NCBI RefSeq assembly: GCF_014644495.1 | Contig: NZ_BMKU01000013.1 | Location: 39,260 to 103,259, forward strand | Source: Pseudarthrobacter polychromogenes | GTDB taxonomy: Bacteria; Actinomycetota; Actinomycetes; Actinomycetales; Micrococcaceae | Direction: 5' to 3' | DNA length: 64,000 nucleotides | Shown: positions 1-8,620 of the stretch, piece by piece | Layout of the letters: each line of letters starts with the position of its first letter | Position numbering within the stretch: the stretch's first letter is position 1 | Program-made: the position numbers and the translations under genes | Notes under the pieces: model-generated | What the model saw: the letters and a program-made list of their open reading frames with translations, nothing else | What the model was told of the DNA's origin: nothing | Databases searched by the model: none

Positions 1-1
1 C

Positions 2-424
2 GAGCGCGTCTGGCAGATCTGGGAAGACCCGCGCCAGCTGGAGCGCTGGTGGGGTCCGCCCAACTATCCGGCCACGTTTGACCGGTTCGACTTCCAGCCC
101 GGCGGGAAGGCCGACTATTACATGACCACCCCCGAAGGCGAGAAGCCCCGAGGTTGGTGGAAATTCAGAACCATCGAGCCGCCGCGCAAGCTCGAATTCG
201 ATGACGGCTTCGCTGACGAAACCGGAGCGCCCCTGGATGCCATGGGCAGTGCCCATGCCGCTGTAGACCTGGAGGACATCGGCGGCCGCACCCGCATGAC
301 CATCATGTCCATCTTCGATTCCGAAGAGCAGATGGAAGAGATGGTCAAGATGGGCATGGAGGAGGGCATGAAGGAGGCCTTAGGCCAGATCGACGCGATC
401 CTGGCCGAACACGCCAACGCCTGA
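2..424 (+). CDS. SRPBCC / AHSA1-like domain protein, 5' partial
   Basis: The reading frame is open from the left edge, so the N-terminus is missing. The visible 140 residues start with a VWQIWEDPRQLERWWGPP stretch and continue through TFDRFDFQPGG and KPRGWWKF, the pattern of Activator of Hsp90 ATPase homologue 1-like (SRPBCC fold) proteins. These are small cytoplasmic hydrophobic-ligand binding proteins, often of unknown substrate. The C-terminal MEEGMKEALGQIDAILAEH helix is typical of the fold's closing helix. It is followed by a long perfect palindrome. Family is clear; specific function is not. Confidence 0.85.
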   Translation, partial: ERVWQIWEDPRQLERWWGPPNYPATFDRFDFQPGGKADYYMTTPEGEKPRGWWKFRTIEPPRKLEFDDGFADETGAPLDAMGSAHAAVDLEDIGGRTRMTIMSIFDSEEQMEEMVKMGMEEGMKEALGQIDAILAEHANA

Positions 425-448
425 GCGGCCTCCCGCTCCACCAGCGCA

Positions 449-494
449 ACTGAAGCGTACGACGGCGGGACGTCCCGCCGTCGTACGCTTCAGT
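449..494. terminator. 46-bp perfect palindrome between convergent genes
   Basis: The sequence is a perfect palindrome centred on GGGACGTCCC, 25 bp after the AHSA1-like stop and 24 bp before the end of the convergent thioesterase gene. In RNA it would fold into a very stable hairpin with almost no loop; a short TCTTTCC follows on the plus strand. A bidirectional terminator is the simplest reading, but the T-tract is poor. Confidence 0.6.
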
Positions 495-518
495 CTTTCC
501 GGGGCTGGCTGCCAGGCC

Positions 519-1034
519 CTACCGGGCCGGGGCCGCGGCGAATACCAGGAGTGAACTGGTGGCGGTGGCCAGGAGTTCACCGGCCGGCCCGAGGATGCGC
601 CCCTCGGCGAAGATGACCCGCGACCCTGGTTTGGTCACGGTCCCCTCGGCCCGCAGCACGCCGTGCTTCAAGGTGATGGGGCGGAGGTAGCTGACGGAGA
701 GGTCGATGGACGTGTAACCGAATCCGGCGGCCAGGGTGCTGTGCCCCGCGCACCCCACAACGGTGTCCAGCAGCGTGCAGGCCAACCCGCCGTGCACCAT
801 GCCCAGCGGGTTGTAGTGCGCTTCGGCCGGCCGGCATTCGAATTCCACGCGCCCCGGCTCAACCCCAACAAGGGCCAGGTTCATCAGGGACGCCATGGGC
901 GGCCGCGGAATGGTTCCGTCCCGCATGCCGGAGAGGTAGTCCAGCCCGGACAGCCGGGACAGGTGCTCAAGGCCCACGCGTGGATCTGTCCAGCTGAACG
1001 TTGCCGAGCGCTCCGGTGTTCCGTTGGTATCCAT
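519..1034 (-). CDS. PaaI family thioesterase (hotdog fold)
   Basis: A 171-residue protein with the hotdog thioesterase signature NPLGMVHGGLACTLLDTVVG in the middle, followed by the expected beta strands (YTSIDLSVSYLRP, GTVTKPGSRVIFAEGRI). PaaI-type enzymes hydrolyse acyl-CoA thioesters, often in phenylacetate or aromatic degradation; no aromatic pathway is adjacent, so the substrate is open. The start at the ATG giving MDTNGTPE is chosen because GGAGGAGG lies just upstream. The frame is open further upstream, but that part is low complexity without family similarity. Confidence 0.88.
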   Translation of the reverse strand: MDTNGTPERSATFSWTDPRVGLEHLSRLSGLDYLSGMRDGTIPRPPMASLMNLALVGVEPGRVEFECRPAEAHYNPLGMVHGGLACTLLDTVVGCAGHSTLAAGFGYTSIDLSVSYLRPITLKHGVLRAEGTVTKPGSRVIFAEGRILGPAGELLATATSSLLVFAAAPAR

Positions 1035-1186
1035 GGCACTGCCTCCTCCGTGTGGACCCCGCCTGCCCAGCCTAAACGAAGCGAAGCCGCCCGGCTCCAG
1101 CTCCGTGCCGTTGTTCGGGATGGGCGTTGAACCCGGACAAAGGCTTCTGAATACTGGAAGGAAGGCATTGGCACGAACGTGAGGCG

Positions 1187-1789
1187 GTGGCGGCAATGGG
1201 GAGCGGTGCAGCGGAGTACCGGAAGCGCCTGGAGCGTGCCGCCGAACTCCGCACCTACCGCGGGGCAGGCATTACCGCGGAGGAAGAAGCGGAGCTGGAC
1301 GCCCTTGACGAGAAGGAGCGGGAGAAGCGCAAGAAGGTGAGCGACTCCGCCCGGGCGGAGTACCTTGTCCGCGATGCCATGGCGCAGGGCAAGTTCGACA
1401 ACCTCAAGTACGCCGGCAAGCCGATTCCCGGGCTGGGGGAGTCCTACGATCCCGACTGGTGGGTCAAGGGCCTCATCCAGCGGGAAAACATCAGCGGCCT
1501 CGGGCCGGCGGTCATCCTGCTCCGGAAGGAGGACGCCGAGCTTGATGCCAGGCTCGACGCCCAGTACACGGAGCAGCAGGTGCGGGATATCCTGCAGGAT
1601 TTCAACCGCCGCGTCGTCGACGCCCGGCGCCAGCTGCAGGGCGGTCCGCCGGTCATCACCAAAACCCGGGACGTTGATGAGGAAGTGGGCCGGTGGCGCC
1701 AGCGCCGTGCGGCCCGCCCCGCCGAGCCTCATGCAGAACCGCAGCCTGCGCGCCCATGGTGGCAACGGCTGTGGAAAGGTGCAACGTAG
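1187..1789 (+). CDS. DUF1992 (DnaJ homologue subfamily C member 28 conserved domain) protein
   Basis: A 200-residue soluble protein. The DUF1992 core is visible around residues 55-125: LVRDAMAQGKFDNLKYAGKPIP, a long conserved motif of the family, then WWVKGLIQREN. The family takes its name from eukaryotic DNAJC28, but no J-domain is present here and the bacterial role is unknown. The C-terminus is basic and Pro/Trp rich. Start is GTG at 1187 with an alternative ATG three codons later. It is divergent from the thioesterase gene with about 150 bp between. Confidence 0.8.
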   Translation: MAAMGSGAAEYRKRLERAAELRTYRGAGITAEEEAELDALDEKEREKRKKVSDSARAEYLVRDAMAQGKFDNLKYAGKPIPGLGESYDPDWWVKGLIQRENISGLGPAVILLRKEDAELDARLDAQYTEQQVRDILQDFNRRVVDARRQLQGGPPVITKTRDVDEEVGRWRQRRAARPAEPHAEPQPARPWWQRLWKGAT

Positions 1790-1792
1790 CCG

Positions 1793-1826
1793 GACGTACG
1801 ACGGCGCTGCGTCCCGCCGTCGTCGT
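1793..1826 (+). terminator. hairpin after the DUF1992 gene
   Basis: GTACGACGGCG pairs with CGCCGTCGTCG just after the DUF1992 stop. The core differs by a few bases from the 46-bp palindrome at 449-494, so both belong to one small repeat family. It probably ends transcription toward the convergent GNAT gene; there is no T-tract. Confidence 0.5.
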
Positions 1827-1848
1827 CCTCGCCTGGGTGGTCCTCGCC

Positions 1849-2454
1849 TTAGTGGGGTCCCTGGCTTGGTGCGGGGGCTGTCGCTTCAAACAGCTCGCAC
1901 AGCGCGTTGTAGTAACTGTTTGTCTGCCCGCAGTGCTTCATTCCGACCCGTAAACAGACGTTCTGCGAGGCTGTGTTGGCTGGCGCGGTCACTGCCACCA
2001 CCCGTTCCAGGCCGCTTGCAAACGCGTAGGACAGGACCGCTGCCGCAGCTTCAGTTGCATAGCCATGCCCCCAGTGGTCCGGGTGGAAGTGCCAGCCTAT
2101 TTCGGTGTCCCCTGAGGGCTCCAGGGGCAGGGAAGCGCCCGAGGCCGGAATGGACTTCAGGAGCAGGGTGCCGGCAAGCGGGGGAGTCTGGTCGTAACCC
2201 TGGCCCTGGCCTGACGGTCCGTACTCCCCTTGCGGTAGCCCTTTCAACTCCACTGCCCAGGCGCCGTGGACGAAGCTGTCCATGTGCCGCCAGGCGCGGA
2301 TGCGCTCGTCGGCCTGGGACCGGTCCCGCATCACCTGGGGATGGTTGCCGATGAAACGCTGCACCTCCCAGCGCGAGTAGAGGTCCAGTACAAAGCCGGC
2401 GTCCTCCGGCTCCCACTGCCGGAGAACCAGCCGCTGGGTTTCGAGGATCTTCAC
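1849..2454 (-). CDS. GNAT family N-acetyltransferase
   Basis: From the GTG chosen here the protein is 201 residues and opens with KILETQRLVLRQWEPEDAG, the usual start of RimJ/RimL-type acetyltransferases. The acetyl-CoA-binding region is seen as HWGHGYATEAAAAVLSYAF, and the C-terminal part has ANTASQNVCLRVGM, the motif where the last helix packs. Substrate (protein N-terminus, amino acid or antibiotic) cannot be told. The frame stays open about 190 bp upstream, but that extension is not family-like; the start has only a weak ribosome binding site. Confidence 0.8.
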   Translation of the reverse strand: MKILETQRLVLRQWEPEDAGFVLDLYSRWEVQRFIGNHPQVMRDRSQADERIRAWRHMDSFVHGAWAVELKGLPQGEYGPSGQGQGYDQTPPLAGTLLLKSIPASGASLPLEPSGDTEIGWHFHPDHWGHGYATEAAAAVLSYAFASGLERVVAVTAPANTASQNVCLRVGMKHCGQTNSYYNALCELFEATAPAPSQGPH

Positions 2455-2560
2455 CCCGCCAATCCTGCCAGAGGAGGGGCGGGCTGCTGCTGTTTTCTGG
2501 TTTTCCACACAGGGGATTGAGGGCGCGCAAATTGTCGGTGGTCTTTGGCAGAGTTGGGTC

Positions 2561-4069
2561 ATGGCAATTGGTGGGCTTTTGGAAACGGGGCAGGCATGGC
2601 GCCGGCCTGATTTGTCTGTGACTCGTCGCTCGCCTGCTGCCGGCACTCCAGTTGACTCCGTTGCGCCGCCGGTTCCTGGTGTGCTGTCCGTGGCTGACGT
2701 CTCGCGTTCCCTGGCTTCCGTCCGTCCTGCTTCTACTGGTCCGGGGATGATTGATCAGTTGCGGGAGCTTGAGGACCTGAAATCGCTGGCGGCTGCGCAA
2801 CAGGCCCGGATTGCTGTGGCTTTTGATCTTTCACAGCGGCGGGAGCAGGCCGCGGCCGGTGTCCCGGCCAAGGAGCGCGGCGCCGGTGTTGCCGCGCAGG
2901 TCGCGTTGGCGCGGCGGGAGTCCCCGGCCCGCGGCGGCCGCCTCCTGGGCCTGGCCAAAGCCCTCGTCACCGAGATGCCCCACACCCTGGCCGCCCTGCA
3001 GTCCGGGCAGTTGAACGAATGGCGTGCCACCCTGATCGTGAAGGAAACAGCGTGCCTGTCCGCCGAGGACCGGTGCGCGGTGGATAAGGAACTCGCCGCC
3101 GACACCGGCACCCTGACAGGTGCAGGGTCACTGGCAGGGGCCGGGGACCGGGCCATCATTGCCGCGGTCCGGGCTGCCGCGTACCGGCGCGACCCGCACT
3201 CCGTTGCCAGACGAGCCGCCCATGCGGTGAACGACCGGACCGTGACGCTCCGCCCGGCGCCGGACACCATGGCCCGCCTGACCGCCCTGCTGCCCGTCGC
3301 CCAGGGGGTGGCCGTCTACGCGGCCCTGACCCGGCATGCGGATACGTTGCGGTCCTCTGGGGACGAACGGTCCAAGGGCCAGATCATGGCCGATCAGCTC
3401 GTTGGGAACGTTACCGGCACCCCTGGCGGGGTCGCCGGCATCGAGGTGCAGCTGGTCATGACCGACCGCACCCTGTTCCAGTGCGACAGCGAACCCGCCC
3501 GCCTCGCAGGCTACGGCATCGTCCCCGCCGAATGGGCCAGGAAAGCAGTCCGCACCGAATCAGAAGCTAACGCCGGGGAACTGAACATCTGGCTCCGCCG
3601 GCTCTACACCGCCCCCGGAACTGGAGAACTTCTCGCCATGGACTCCAAGGCCCGGCTCTTCCCGCCCGGGCTCCGACGGTTCCTCCAGGTCCGCGACGAC
3701 ACCTGCCGCACCCCCTACTGCGACGCGCCCATCCGCCACCACGACCACATCACCCCCTGGCACAATAACGGCACAACCACCAGCACCAACGGCCAAGGCC
3801 TCTGCGAAGCCTGCAACCACAACAAAGAAACACCCGGATTTTCAGCCAAACCCGTACCCGGACCACGACACACCGTGGAACTCCACACCCCCACCGGCCA
3901 CACCTACCACTCCACCGCACCACCACCACCCGGCACGGGCACTCCGTCCCGCCGTCGTGATTTCCATCTGCAGCCACGAGCCCCCGGGAAACAACCGCGG
4001 CTCAAGGACCAGGGGCACCAAACAAAGCCCACCGTGCAGGTGGTTGGCCGTGCCGGCGTGGCCGGCTGA
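2561..4069 (+). CDS. DUF222 / 13E12-type HNH endonuclease-signature protein
   Basis: A 502-residue protein with the DUF222 helical domain (about residues 65-330: RELEDLKSLAAAQQARIAVAF, RLLGLAKALVTEMPHTLAAL) and a C-terminal HNH motif (CRTPYCDAPIRHHDHITPWHNNG then LCEACNHNKE), which binds zinc and a metal at the nuclease site. Such genes are abundant, multicopy and often intein- or repeat-like in high-GC actinobacteria; their role is unknown. The last 40 residues are basic and low complexity and include the same GTCCCGCCGTCGT core found in the two hairpins upstream. Confidence 0.85.
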   Translation: MAIGGLLETGQAWRRPDLSVTRRSPAAGTPVDSVAPPVPGVLSVADVSRSLASVRPASTGPGMIDQLRELEDLKSLAAAQQARIAVAFDLSQRREQAAAGVPAKERGAGVAAQVALARRESPARGGRLLGLAKALVTEMPHTLAALQSGQLNEWRATLIVKETACLSAEDRCAVDKELAADTGTLTGAGSLAGAGDRAIIAAVRAAAYRRDPHSVARRAAHAVNDRTVTLRPAPDTMARLTALLPVAQGVAVYAALTRHADTLRSSGDERSKGQIMADQLVGNVTGTPGGVAGIEVQLVMTDRTLFQCDSEPARLAGYGIVPAEWARKAVRTESEANAGELNIWLRRLYTAPGTGELLAMDSKARLFPPGLRRFLQVRDDTCRTPYCDAPIRHHDHITPWHNNGTTTSTNGQGLCEACNHNKETPGFSAKPVPGPRHTVELHTPTGHTYHSTAPPPPGTGTPSRRRDFHLQPRAPGKQPRLKDQGHQTKPTVQVVGRAGVAG

Positions 4070-4077
4070 AATCGAAC

Positions 4078-6258
4078 TTAGGGGCGGGGACTGGGGGACG
4101 GACTCGGGCCCATCATCGATGGCGGAGGAGCCGGGAACGGATTGGTGGGATACAGCGGGGCAGCCTGAAGCATGTAGTTGGCCCACTGCGGCCCGGCAAT
4201 CATGTAGCCGTCCAGGCGGGGATAGAAAGTCCCGTTGATGGTCACGTTCTGCCCTGCCCGCTTCTGTCCCTCCAGTGCGTCGCCGAAGAAGGACGCGGTG
4301 GCAATACCGGTGGTGTAGCCAACGATCCAGGTGGACCCATTGTTGTTTGAGGTGCCGGTCTTGGCCGCCACCGGGAACTTGTCATGGGTCTTGGGGTTGA
4401 TCCACACGCCTGAACCCCTGACGAGCACATCCTGCAGCACATTGTTGACTCCACGGGCCACGTCCGGCTTCACAGCGTCACGGCACTCCGCGGGCTGGGC
4501 GGGAAGATTGCCCCCGGCCTCATCCTTGACGTCCACCAGGGCGATGGGTGTGCAGTAGCGGCCGTCATTGGCAAACGTGGCAAAGGCGTTGGCCAGGTGA
4601 AGGGGAGCCACGCCGATAGCGCCGAGAAGGTTGCCCAACTGATGCATGTTGACCGGCGCTCCATCGAGTCCGCTGTGCAGCCCCACCGCGTCCACCATCT
4701 TCTGGATACCGCAGAAATCCAGCTGCGCGGCCGTGGCGAACGTGGCGGTGTTGATCGAGTTGTACAGCCCGTAATTGATGGGCATCTTCCGGTAGAAGCC
4801 CTCCTCGGCGTTCTGGAGGTCGTCAGCTGCGCCCAGCGTAGGGTTGTTCTGCGCGGTGTTGTAGGCGCCCATCACCTTCCCGCAGCTGGACCGCCACGGG
4901 AAGTCCAGCGGATAGACGCGCCGTGAAGCATCCACCTCCGCAGTCAGGGACTTGCCCTCGTTAAGCCACTGGGCAAAGGTGAACGGCTTCATGGTGGACC
5001 CGGGCTGGAAGCCGCCCGCTCCGTTGAGGTCATTTCCCTGCGGGTCCTTGGCATCCACGTTGAAGTTCAGGTGCGTGTCGAACTTCCCCGGTTCCGGCAG
5101 GAACACCGTGTTCTGGGCCATCGCCAGGATCTTGCCGGTCCCGGGCTGCACGGTGACCAGGGCGGCACCCCACCGGTCCGGGTTCGGTCCTGCCGTGCCA
5201 TCCACCTGTGCCTGGGCGGCTGCCTGCAGCCTGCTGTCCAGGGTGGTGACAATGGTGAGTCCGCCGCGGTAGAGCTTCCGCTGCCGTTCTATCAGGCTGG
5301 GCCCGTACGCAGGATTGTTCAGGATGAGATGGGACACGTAGTCGCAGAAGTAGGGCGCCATGGCCGCGTAGGCGCAGCCCTGCCGTTCCGGACTGATCTT
5401 CAGTTCAATCGGCGTGGCCACGGCTTCATCGTGCTGAGCCTGCGTGATCCTGCCCTGGAGCAGCATCTCCGAAAGCACCTGGTCCCGGCGGACGATTGAT
5501 TTGTCCGGGTTGATCGCAGGGTTGTAGAACGTGGGGCTGTTGACGAGCCCGGCCAGCAGCGCAGCCTGCGGAATGGTGAGGTCCTTGGCGGTGGTGCTGA
5601 AGAAGTAGCGCGACGCCGCCTCGATGCCGTAGGCGTCGCTGTTGAAGAAGACGATGTTCAGGTAGCCCTCAAGGATCTGCTCCTTGGTGAACTCCTTTTC
5701 CAGCGCAATGGCCAGCTTCATCTCCCGCAGCTTGTCACCAACGTCCTTCTGTCCGGAGAGGATCACCTCGTCCGGCCTGTCCTGCGACAAGCGCGCTTCG
5801 TTGATCACGTTGGTGACGTACTGCTGCGTGATGGTTGAGGCACCCTGCTGGCCACCCTGCGTCAGGTTGGACACCACGGCCCGCACGATCCCCTGGGGAT
5901 CGATGCCCGCGTGTTCGTAGAACCTGCTGTCCTCGATGGCAATGATCGCGTCCTTGATGTGGGGAGACATCTGGTCCAGCGGAATCCTGACGCGGTTCTC
6001 GGCAAAGAAGGTGGCGATTGGCTGGCCGTCGGCGGTGAGGACTTTGGTGGATTGCGACGGCGGCTGGACAGTGAGTTCCTCGGGCAGGCTGTCGAAGAAA
6101 CCAATGGAATTACTGACGCCGAATCCCGCTGCCGCCACCGCCGGAACCACCAGGCTGGCGGCCAGGACCCCGCACATGGCACTCGCCGCCAGGAACCCCA
6201 GGAACCTTCCCAGGGCAGCGCCGAAACCGCTTCTGCGCTTCCTTTTCTTCGCCATCAT
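4078..6258 (-). CDS. class A penicillin-binding protein (transglycosylase/transpeptidase)
   Basis: A 726-residue bifunctional peptidoglycan synthase. A basic cytoplasmic tail (KKRKRR) and one membrane segment at about residues 15-45 are followed by the GT51 glycosyltransferase domain (EDSRFYEHAGIDPQG, GASTITQQYVTN) and the transpeptidase domain with all three motifs: SxxK in GSTMKPFTF, SxN in YNSINTATF and KTG in AKTGTSNNNGS. The C-terminus is Pro/Ser rich. It acts at the outer membrane face in wall synthesis. It is divergent from a PadR regulator with a perfect dyad in the 174-bp gap, so PadR control of this gene is plausible. Confidence 0.95.
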   Translation of the reverse strand: MMAKKRKRRSGFGAALGRFLGFLAASAMCGVLAASLVVPAVAAAGFGVSNSIGFFDSLPEELTVQPPSQSTKVLTADGQPIATFFAENRVRIPLDQMSPHIKDAIIAIEDSRFYEHAGIDPQGIVRAVVSNLTQGGQQGASTITQQYVTNVINEARLSQDRPDEVILSGQKDVGDKLREMKLAIALEKEFTKEQILEGYLNIVFFNSDAYGIEAASRYFFSTTAKDLTIPQAALLAGLVNSPTFYNPAINPDKSIVRRDQVLSEMLLQGRITQAQHDEAVATPIELKISPERQGCAYAAMAPYFCDYVSHLILNNPAYGPSLIERQRKLYRGGLTIVTTLDSRLQAAAQAQVDGTAGPNPDRWGAALVTVQPGTGKILAMAQNTVFLPEPGKFDTHLNFNVDAKDPQGNDLNGAGGFQPGSTMKPFTFAQWLNEGKSLTAEVDASRRVYPLDFPWRSSCGKVMGAYNTAQNNPTLGAADDLQNAEEGFYRKMPINYGLYNSINTATFATAAQLDFCGIQKMVDAVGLHSGLDGAPVNMHQLGNLLGAIGVAPLHLANAFATFANDGRYCTPIALVDVKDEAGGNLPAQPAECRDAVKPDVARGVNNVLQDVLVRGSGVWINPKTHDKFPVAAKTGTSNNNGSTWIVGYTTGIATASFFGDALEGQKRAGQNVTINGTFYPRLDGYMIAGPQWANYMLQAAPLYPTNPFPAPPPSMMGPSPSPSPRP

Positions 6259-6357
6259 TCAGCCCTCGAGCTTGGAGGTCTCAAAAGACTACGCCCGTCC
6301 AACGGCACTTTGAGGTGCCGAAAGGTCATGATTTGATCACACTCACGATCTTGACCA

Positions 6358-6391
6358 GGCGATAGTTAACGACATATCGTTAACTATCGCC
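6358..6391. promoter_or_regulatory. perfect inverted repeat, probable PadR operator
   Basis: Two 15-bp arms (GGCGATAGTTAACGA and its exact complement) are separated by CATA. The dyad lies 41 bp before the padR start and 99 bp before the divergent PBP start. PadR-family repressors commonly bind AT-rich dyads at their own promoter, so autoregulation is inferred. Confidence 0.8.
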
Positions 6392-6432
6392 GAAGAGGTC
6401 GATGAATTATCCTGTGAAAGGACGATGCCACG

Positions 6433-7059
6433 ATGAAAGGCATACACGAAGAGAAATTTCCCGGCGCTGAATTCCGAAACGAGCCATTCGGGCGGGGCAG
6501 GGGCCGCAGGGGGCCGCATGGACACCGCGGGGGTGGCTTTGGTTCTGGTTTTGGGCCGGGGTTTGGGCCCGGTTCCGGACCCGGTTTTGGATCAGGGTTC
6601 GGTCCGGGGTTCGGCCGTGGCTCACGGCGGGCCAGCAGGGGGGATGTCCGGGCAGCAATCCTCTCGCTCCTGGCCGAGTCACCCTCCAACGGTTACGGAC
6701 TGATCAAGACGATTGCCGAAAGAACGGAGGGCGCGTGGCGGCCCAGCCCCGGGTCCATTTACCCCACGCTGCAGCAACTCGTCGACGAGGACCTGATCTC
6801 AGCCCTCAGCGAGGGCCGCGGGACGGAGTTCACGCTCACGGACCGGGGCCGGGCCTATGTGGCCGAGCACGGTGAGGAAATGGACAATGCCTGGAATGCC
6901 GGGCCGGACAACTCCGACCGCGAGTTCCATCAGAGCATCGGCAAGCTGATGGGAGCCATCCACCAGTTCCGCGGTGGTGTTAGCGAGGAGCAGCGCGCCG
7001 CAGCCATCGAAAAAATGGATGAGACCCGGCGGGCGCTGTACAAGATCCTGGCCGACTAA
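6433..7059 (+). CDS. PadR family transcriptional regulator with Gly/Phe-rich N-terminal tail
   Basis: A 208-residue regulator. Residues about 68-150 hold the winged-helix PadR domain: RGDVRAAILSLLAESPSNGYGLI, then the WRPSPGSIYPTLQQLVDEDLI recognition region and the beta wing. A C-terminal helical part (about 150-208) should form the dimer. Ahead of the DNA-binding domain is an unusual low-complexity tract, about residues 20-65, made of GFGPGFGPGSGP-type repeats. Start ATG has AAAGGA ten bases upstream. It sits next to a perfect 15-bp dyad, its likely operator. Confidence 0.9.
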   Translation: MKGIHEEKFPGAEFRNEPFGRGRGRRGPHGHRGGGFGSGFGPGFGPGSGPGFGSGFGPGFGRGSRRASRGDVRAAILSLLAESPSNGYGLIKTIAERTEGAWRPSPGSIYPTLQQLVDEDLISALSEGRGTEFTLTDRGRAYVAEHGEEMDNAWNAGPDNSDREFHQSIGKLMGAIHQFRGGVSEEQRAAAIEKMDETRRALYKILAD

Positions 7060-7061
7060 TC

Positions 7062-7100
7062 GCGGCGGTTGCAACCCGGCTTCCCGGCCATAACCGCCGC
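7062..7100. terminator. hairpin between convergent padR and amt
   Basis: GCGGCGGTT and AACCGCCGC pair across a 21-base loop in the 46-bp gap between the two convergent stops. No clear T-tract follows on either strand. Confidence 0.5.
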
Positions 7101-7105
7101 GCCGG

Positions 7106-8446
7106 TCAAGCGAAGGAGTTTTCCTTAACGCGCGTGGCGCTCTTGCTGGGCCGGTCGGCGGCATCTGCCATCTCTGCTGCGGGGGAGTGGGAAACGGGAT
7201 GCTGCGGATTGAATCCCGCGCCAATTTCACCGAAGGCATAGGCGCTCTCAGCGTGTTCAGCAAGGTCCACTCCAGCGGTTTCCGCCTCAAGGCTGACCCT
7301 GAAGCCGATGGTCGTGTTGATGGCGCGGCCAATGACAAAGGTTCCGGCGCCGGAGAGCAGCAGGGTGATCACCACAGCCGCCGTCTGGGCAATCAGCTGC
7401 TGCGCACCCCCGCCGTAGAGGAGTCCGCCGCCCTGGCCATCCACGGGAAGGGCGATGAAGCCGAGCGCAAGGGTGCCGATGAGTCCGGCGCCGAGGTGCA
7501 CGCCCACAACGTCCAGCGAATCGTCCAGGCCGAAGCGGTACTTCAGGTCAACGAACACGGCGCAGGCAGCTCCGGCCACGAAGCCCAGGCCGACAGCGGC
7601 CACCGGGCTGATGTTGGCGCAGGACGGCGTTATGGCCACGAGCCCGGCAACCACACCCGAGGCGGCACCGAGTGACGTGGGATGACCATGGCGGATCTTT
7701 TCGGTGACCAGCCAGCTCAGCATCGCCGCGGCGGGAGTCACCAGGGTGTTCACCCAGATCAGGCCTGCCTGCTCAGCAGTTGTTGCCGCGCCGCCATTGA
7801 AGCCGAACCAGCCGAACCACAGGATGGCGGCACCCAGCATGATGAAGGGAATGTTGTGCGGACGGTGGTTGGGGTCCTTGGCGAAGCCGTGGCGCTGCCC
7901 CACGATCAGGGCCAGGACCAGGGCTGCGGTCCCGGAGCTGATCTCCACCACTGCACCGCCGGCGAAGTCGATGACCTGGCCGAACACGGCGGTGACTGCC
8001 CCGCCGGCGCTCATCAGACCCCCGCCCCAGACCATGTACGCGAGCGGGCAGTAGACCACCGTGATCCAGAGCGGTACGAACAGTGCCCAGGCGCCGAACT
8101 TTGCGCGGTCGGCAATCGCGCCGCTGATCAGCGCCACCGTGATGATCGCGAACGTGGCGCTGTAGCCGGCTTTGATCAGGTCGGGGGAGCCCATCAGGTT
8201 CTGCAGGCCGAAGTTGGCGAAGGGGTTGCCGAAGAGGCCCAGCACACCGTCGCCCGTTGTCATGGAGTAGCCCCACAGGACCCACACCACACCAACGATC
8301 CCGGCGGAGATGAAGCTCATCATGATCATGTTGAGGGCGGCCTTGGCGCGGGTCATGCCGCCGTAGAAGAGGCCCAGTCCGGGCGTCATCAGCAAAACCA
8401 TCGCGGCTGAAATCATCAACCAGACATGTTGGACAGAAATCTCCAC
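7106..8446 (-). CDS. amt: ammonium transporter Amt
   Basis: A 446-residue polytopic membrane protein with about eleven hydrophobic segments. Family hallmarks include LMTPGLGLFYGGMTRAKAAL at the N-terminus, a GAAILWFGWFGFNGG-type motif and GVHLGAGLIGTLALG near the C-terminal third, the region carrying one of the pore histidines. The protein conducts ammonium into the cell under nitrogen limitation. No glnK or glnD follows, unlike the classical amtB-glnK arrangement; the gene stands alone. Two GlnR-like boxes lie 106-174 bp upstream. Confidence 0.95.
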   Translation of the reverse strand: MEISVQHVWLMISAAMVLLMTPGLGLFYGGMTRAKAALNMIMMSFISAGIVGVVWVLWGYSMTTGDGVLGLFGNPFANFGLQNLMGSPDLIKAGYSATFAIITVALISGAIADRAKFGAWALFVPLWITVVYCPLAYMVWGGGLMSAGGAVTAVFGQVIDFAGGAVVEISSGTAALVLALIVGQRHGFAKDPNHRPHNIPFIMLGAAILWFGWFGFNGGAATTAEQAGLIWVNTLVTPAAAMLSWLVTEKIRHGHPTSLGAASGVVAGLVAITPSCANISPVAAVGLGFVAGAACAVFVDLKYRFGLDDSLDVVGVHLGAGLIGTLALGFIALPVDGQGGGLLYGGGAQQLIAQTAAVVITLLLSGAGTFVIGRAINTTIGFRVSLEAETAGVDLAEHAESAYAFGEIGAGFNPQHPVSHSPAAEMADAADRPSKSATRVKENSFA

Positions 8447-8551
8447 CTGCGGGTCCCTTCGCGTTGCGCCAGCGGGGCGCTCTTTGCCGGCCCTCGCACT
8501 TCCCCCGGCCTCTATGCTTGTCCTCCGGTGTTTCCGGAAAGGCGCGCAAAA

Positions 8552-8567
8552 GTTGCGGCTGCGTTAC
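8552..8567 (-). promoter_or_regulatory. GlnR-like box 1 upstream of amt
   Basis: Read on the minus strand this is GTAAC, six bases, GCAAC. It is close to the actinobacterial GlnR consensus gTnAC-n6-GaAAC. It lies about 106 bp before the amt start. Assignment rests on consensus match only. Confidence 0.45.
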
Positions 8568-8604
8568 GCAATCAGCCCTTGCATGAAGTTCACGCGTCGA
8601 TCAT

Positions 8605-8620
8605 GTTTCAAGCGTGTTAA
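8605..8620 (-). promoter_or_regulatory. GlnR-like box 2 upstream of amt
   Basis: Read on the minus strand this is TTAAC, six bases, GAAAC, an almost exact GlnR half-site pair. It is 38 bp upstream of the first box. The rest of the 339-bp gap 8447-8785 shows no gene. Confidence 0.5.

Noticed and set aside
7682..8410. 242-residue plus-strand ORF opposite amt
   Set aside because: It is antisense to a clear ammonium transporter, is rich in His/Gln/Gly as expected of a shadow frame and has no recognised domain.
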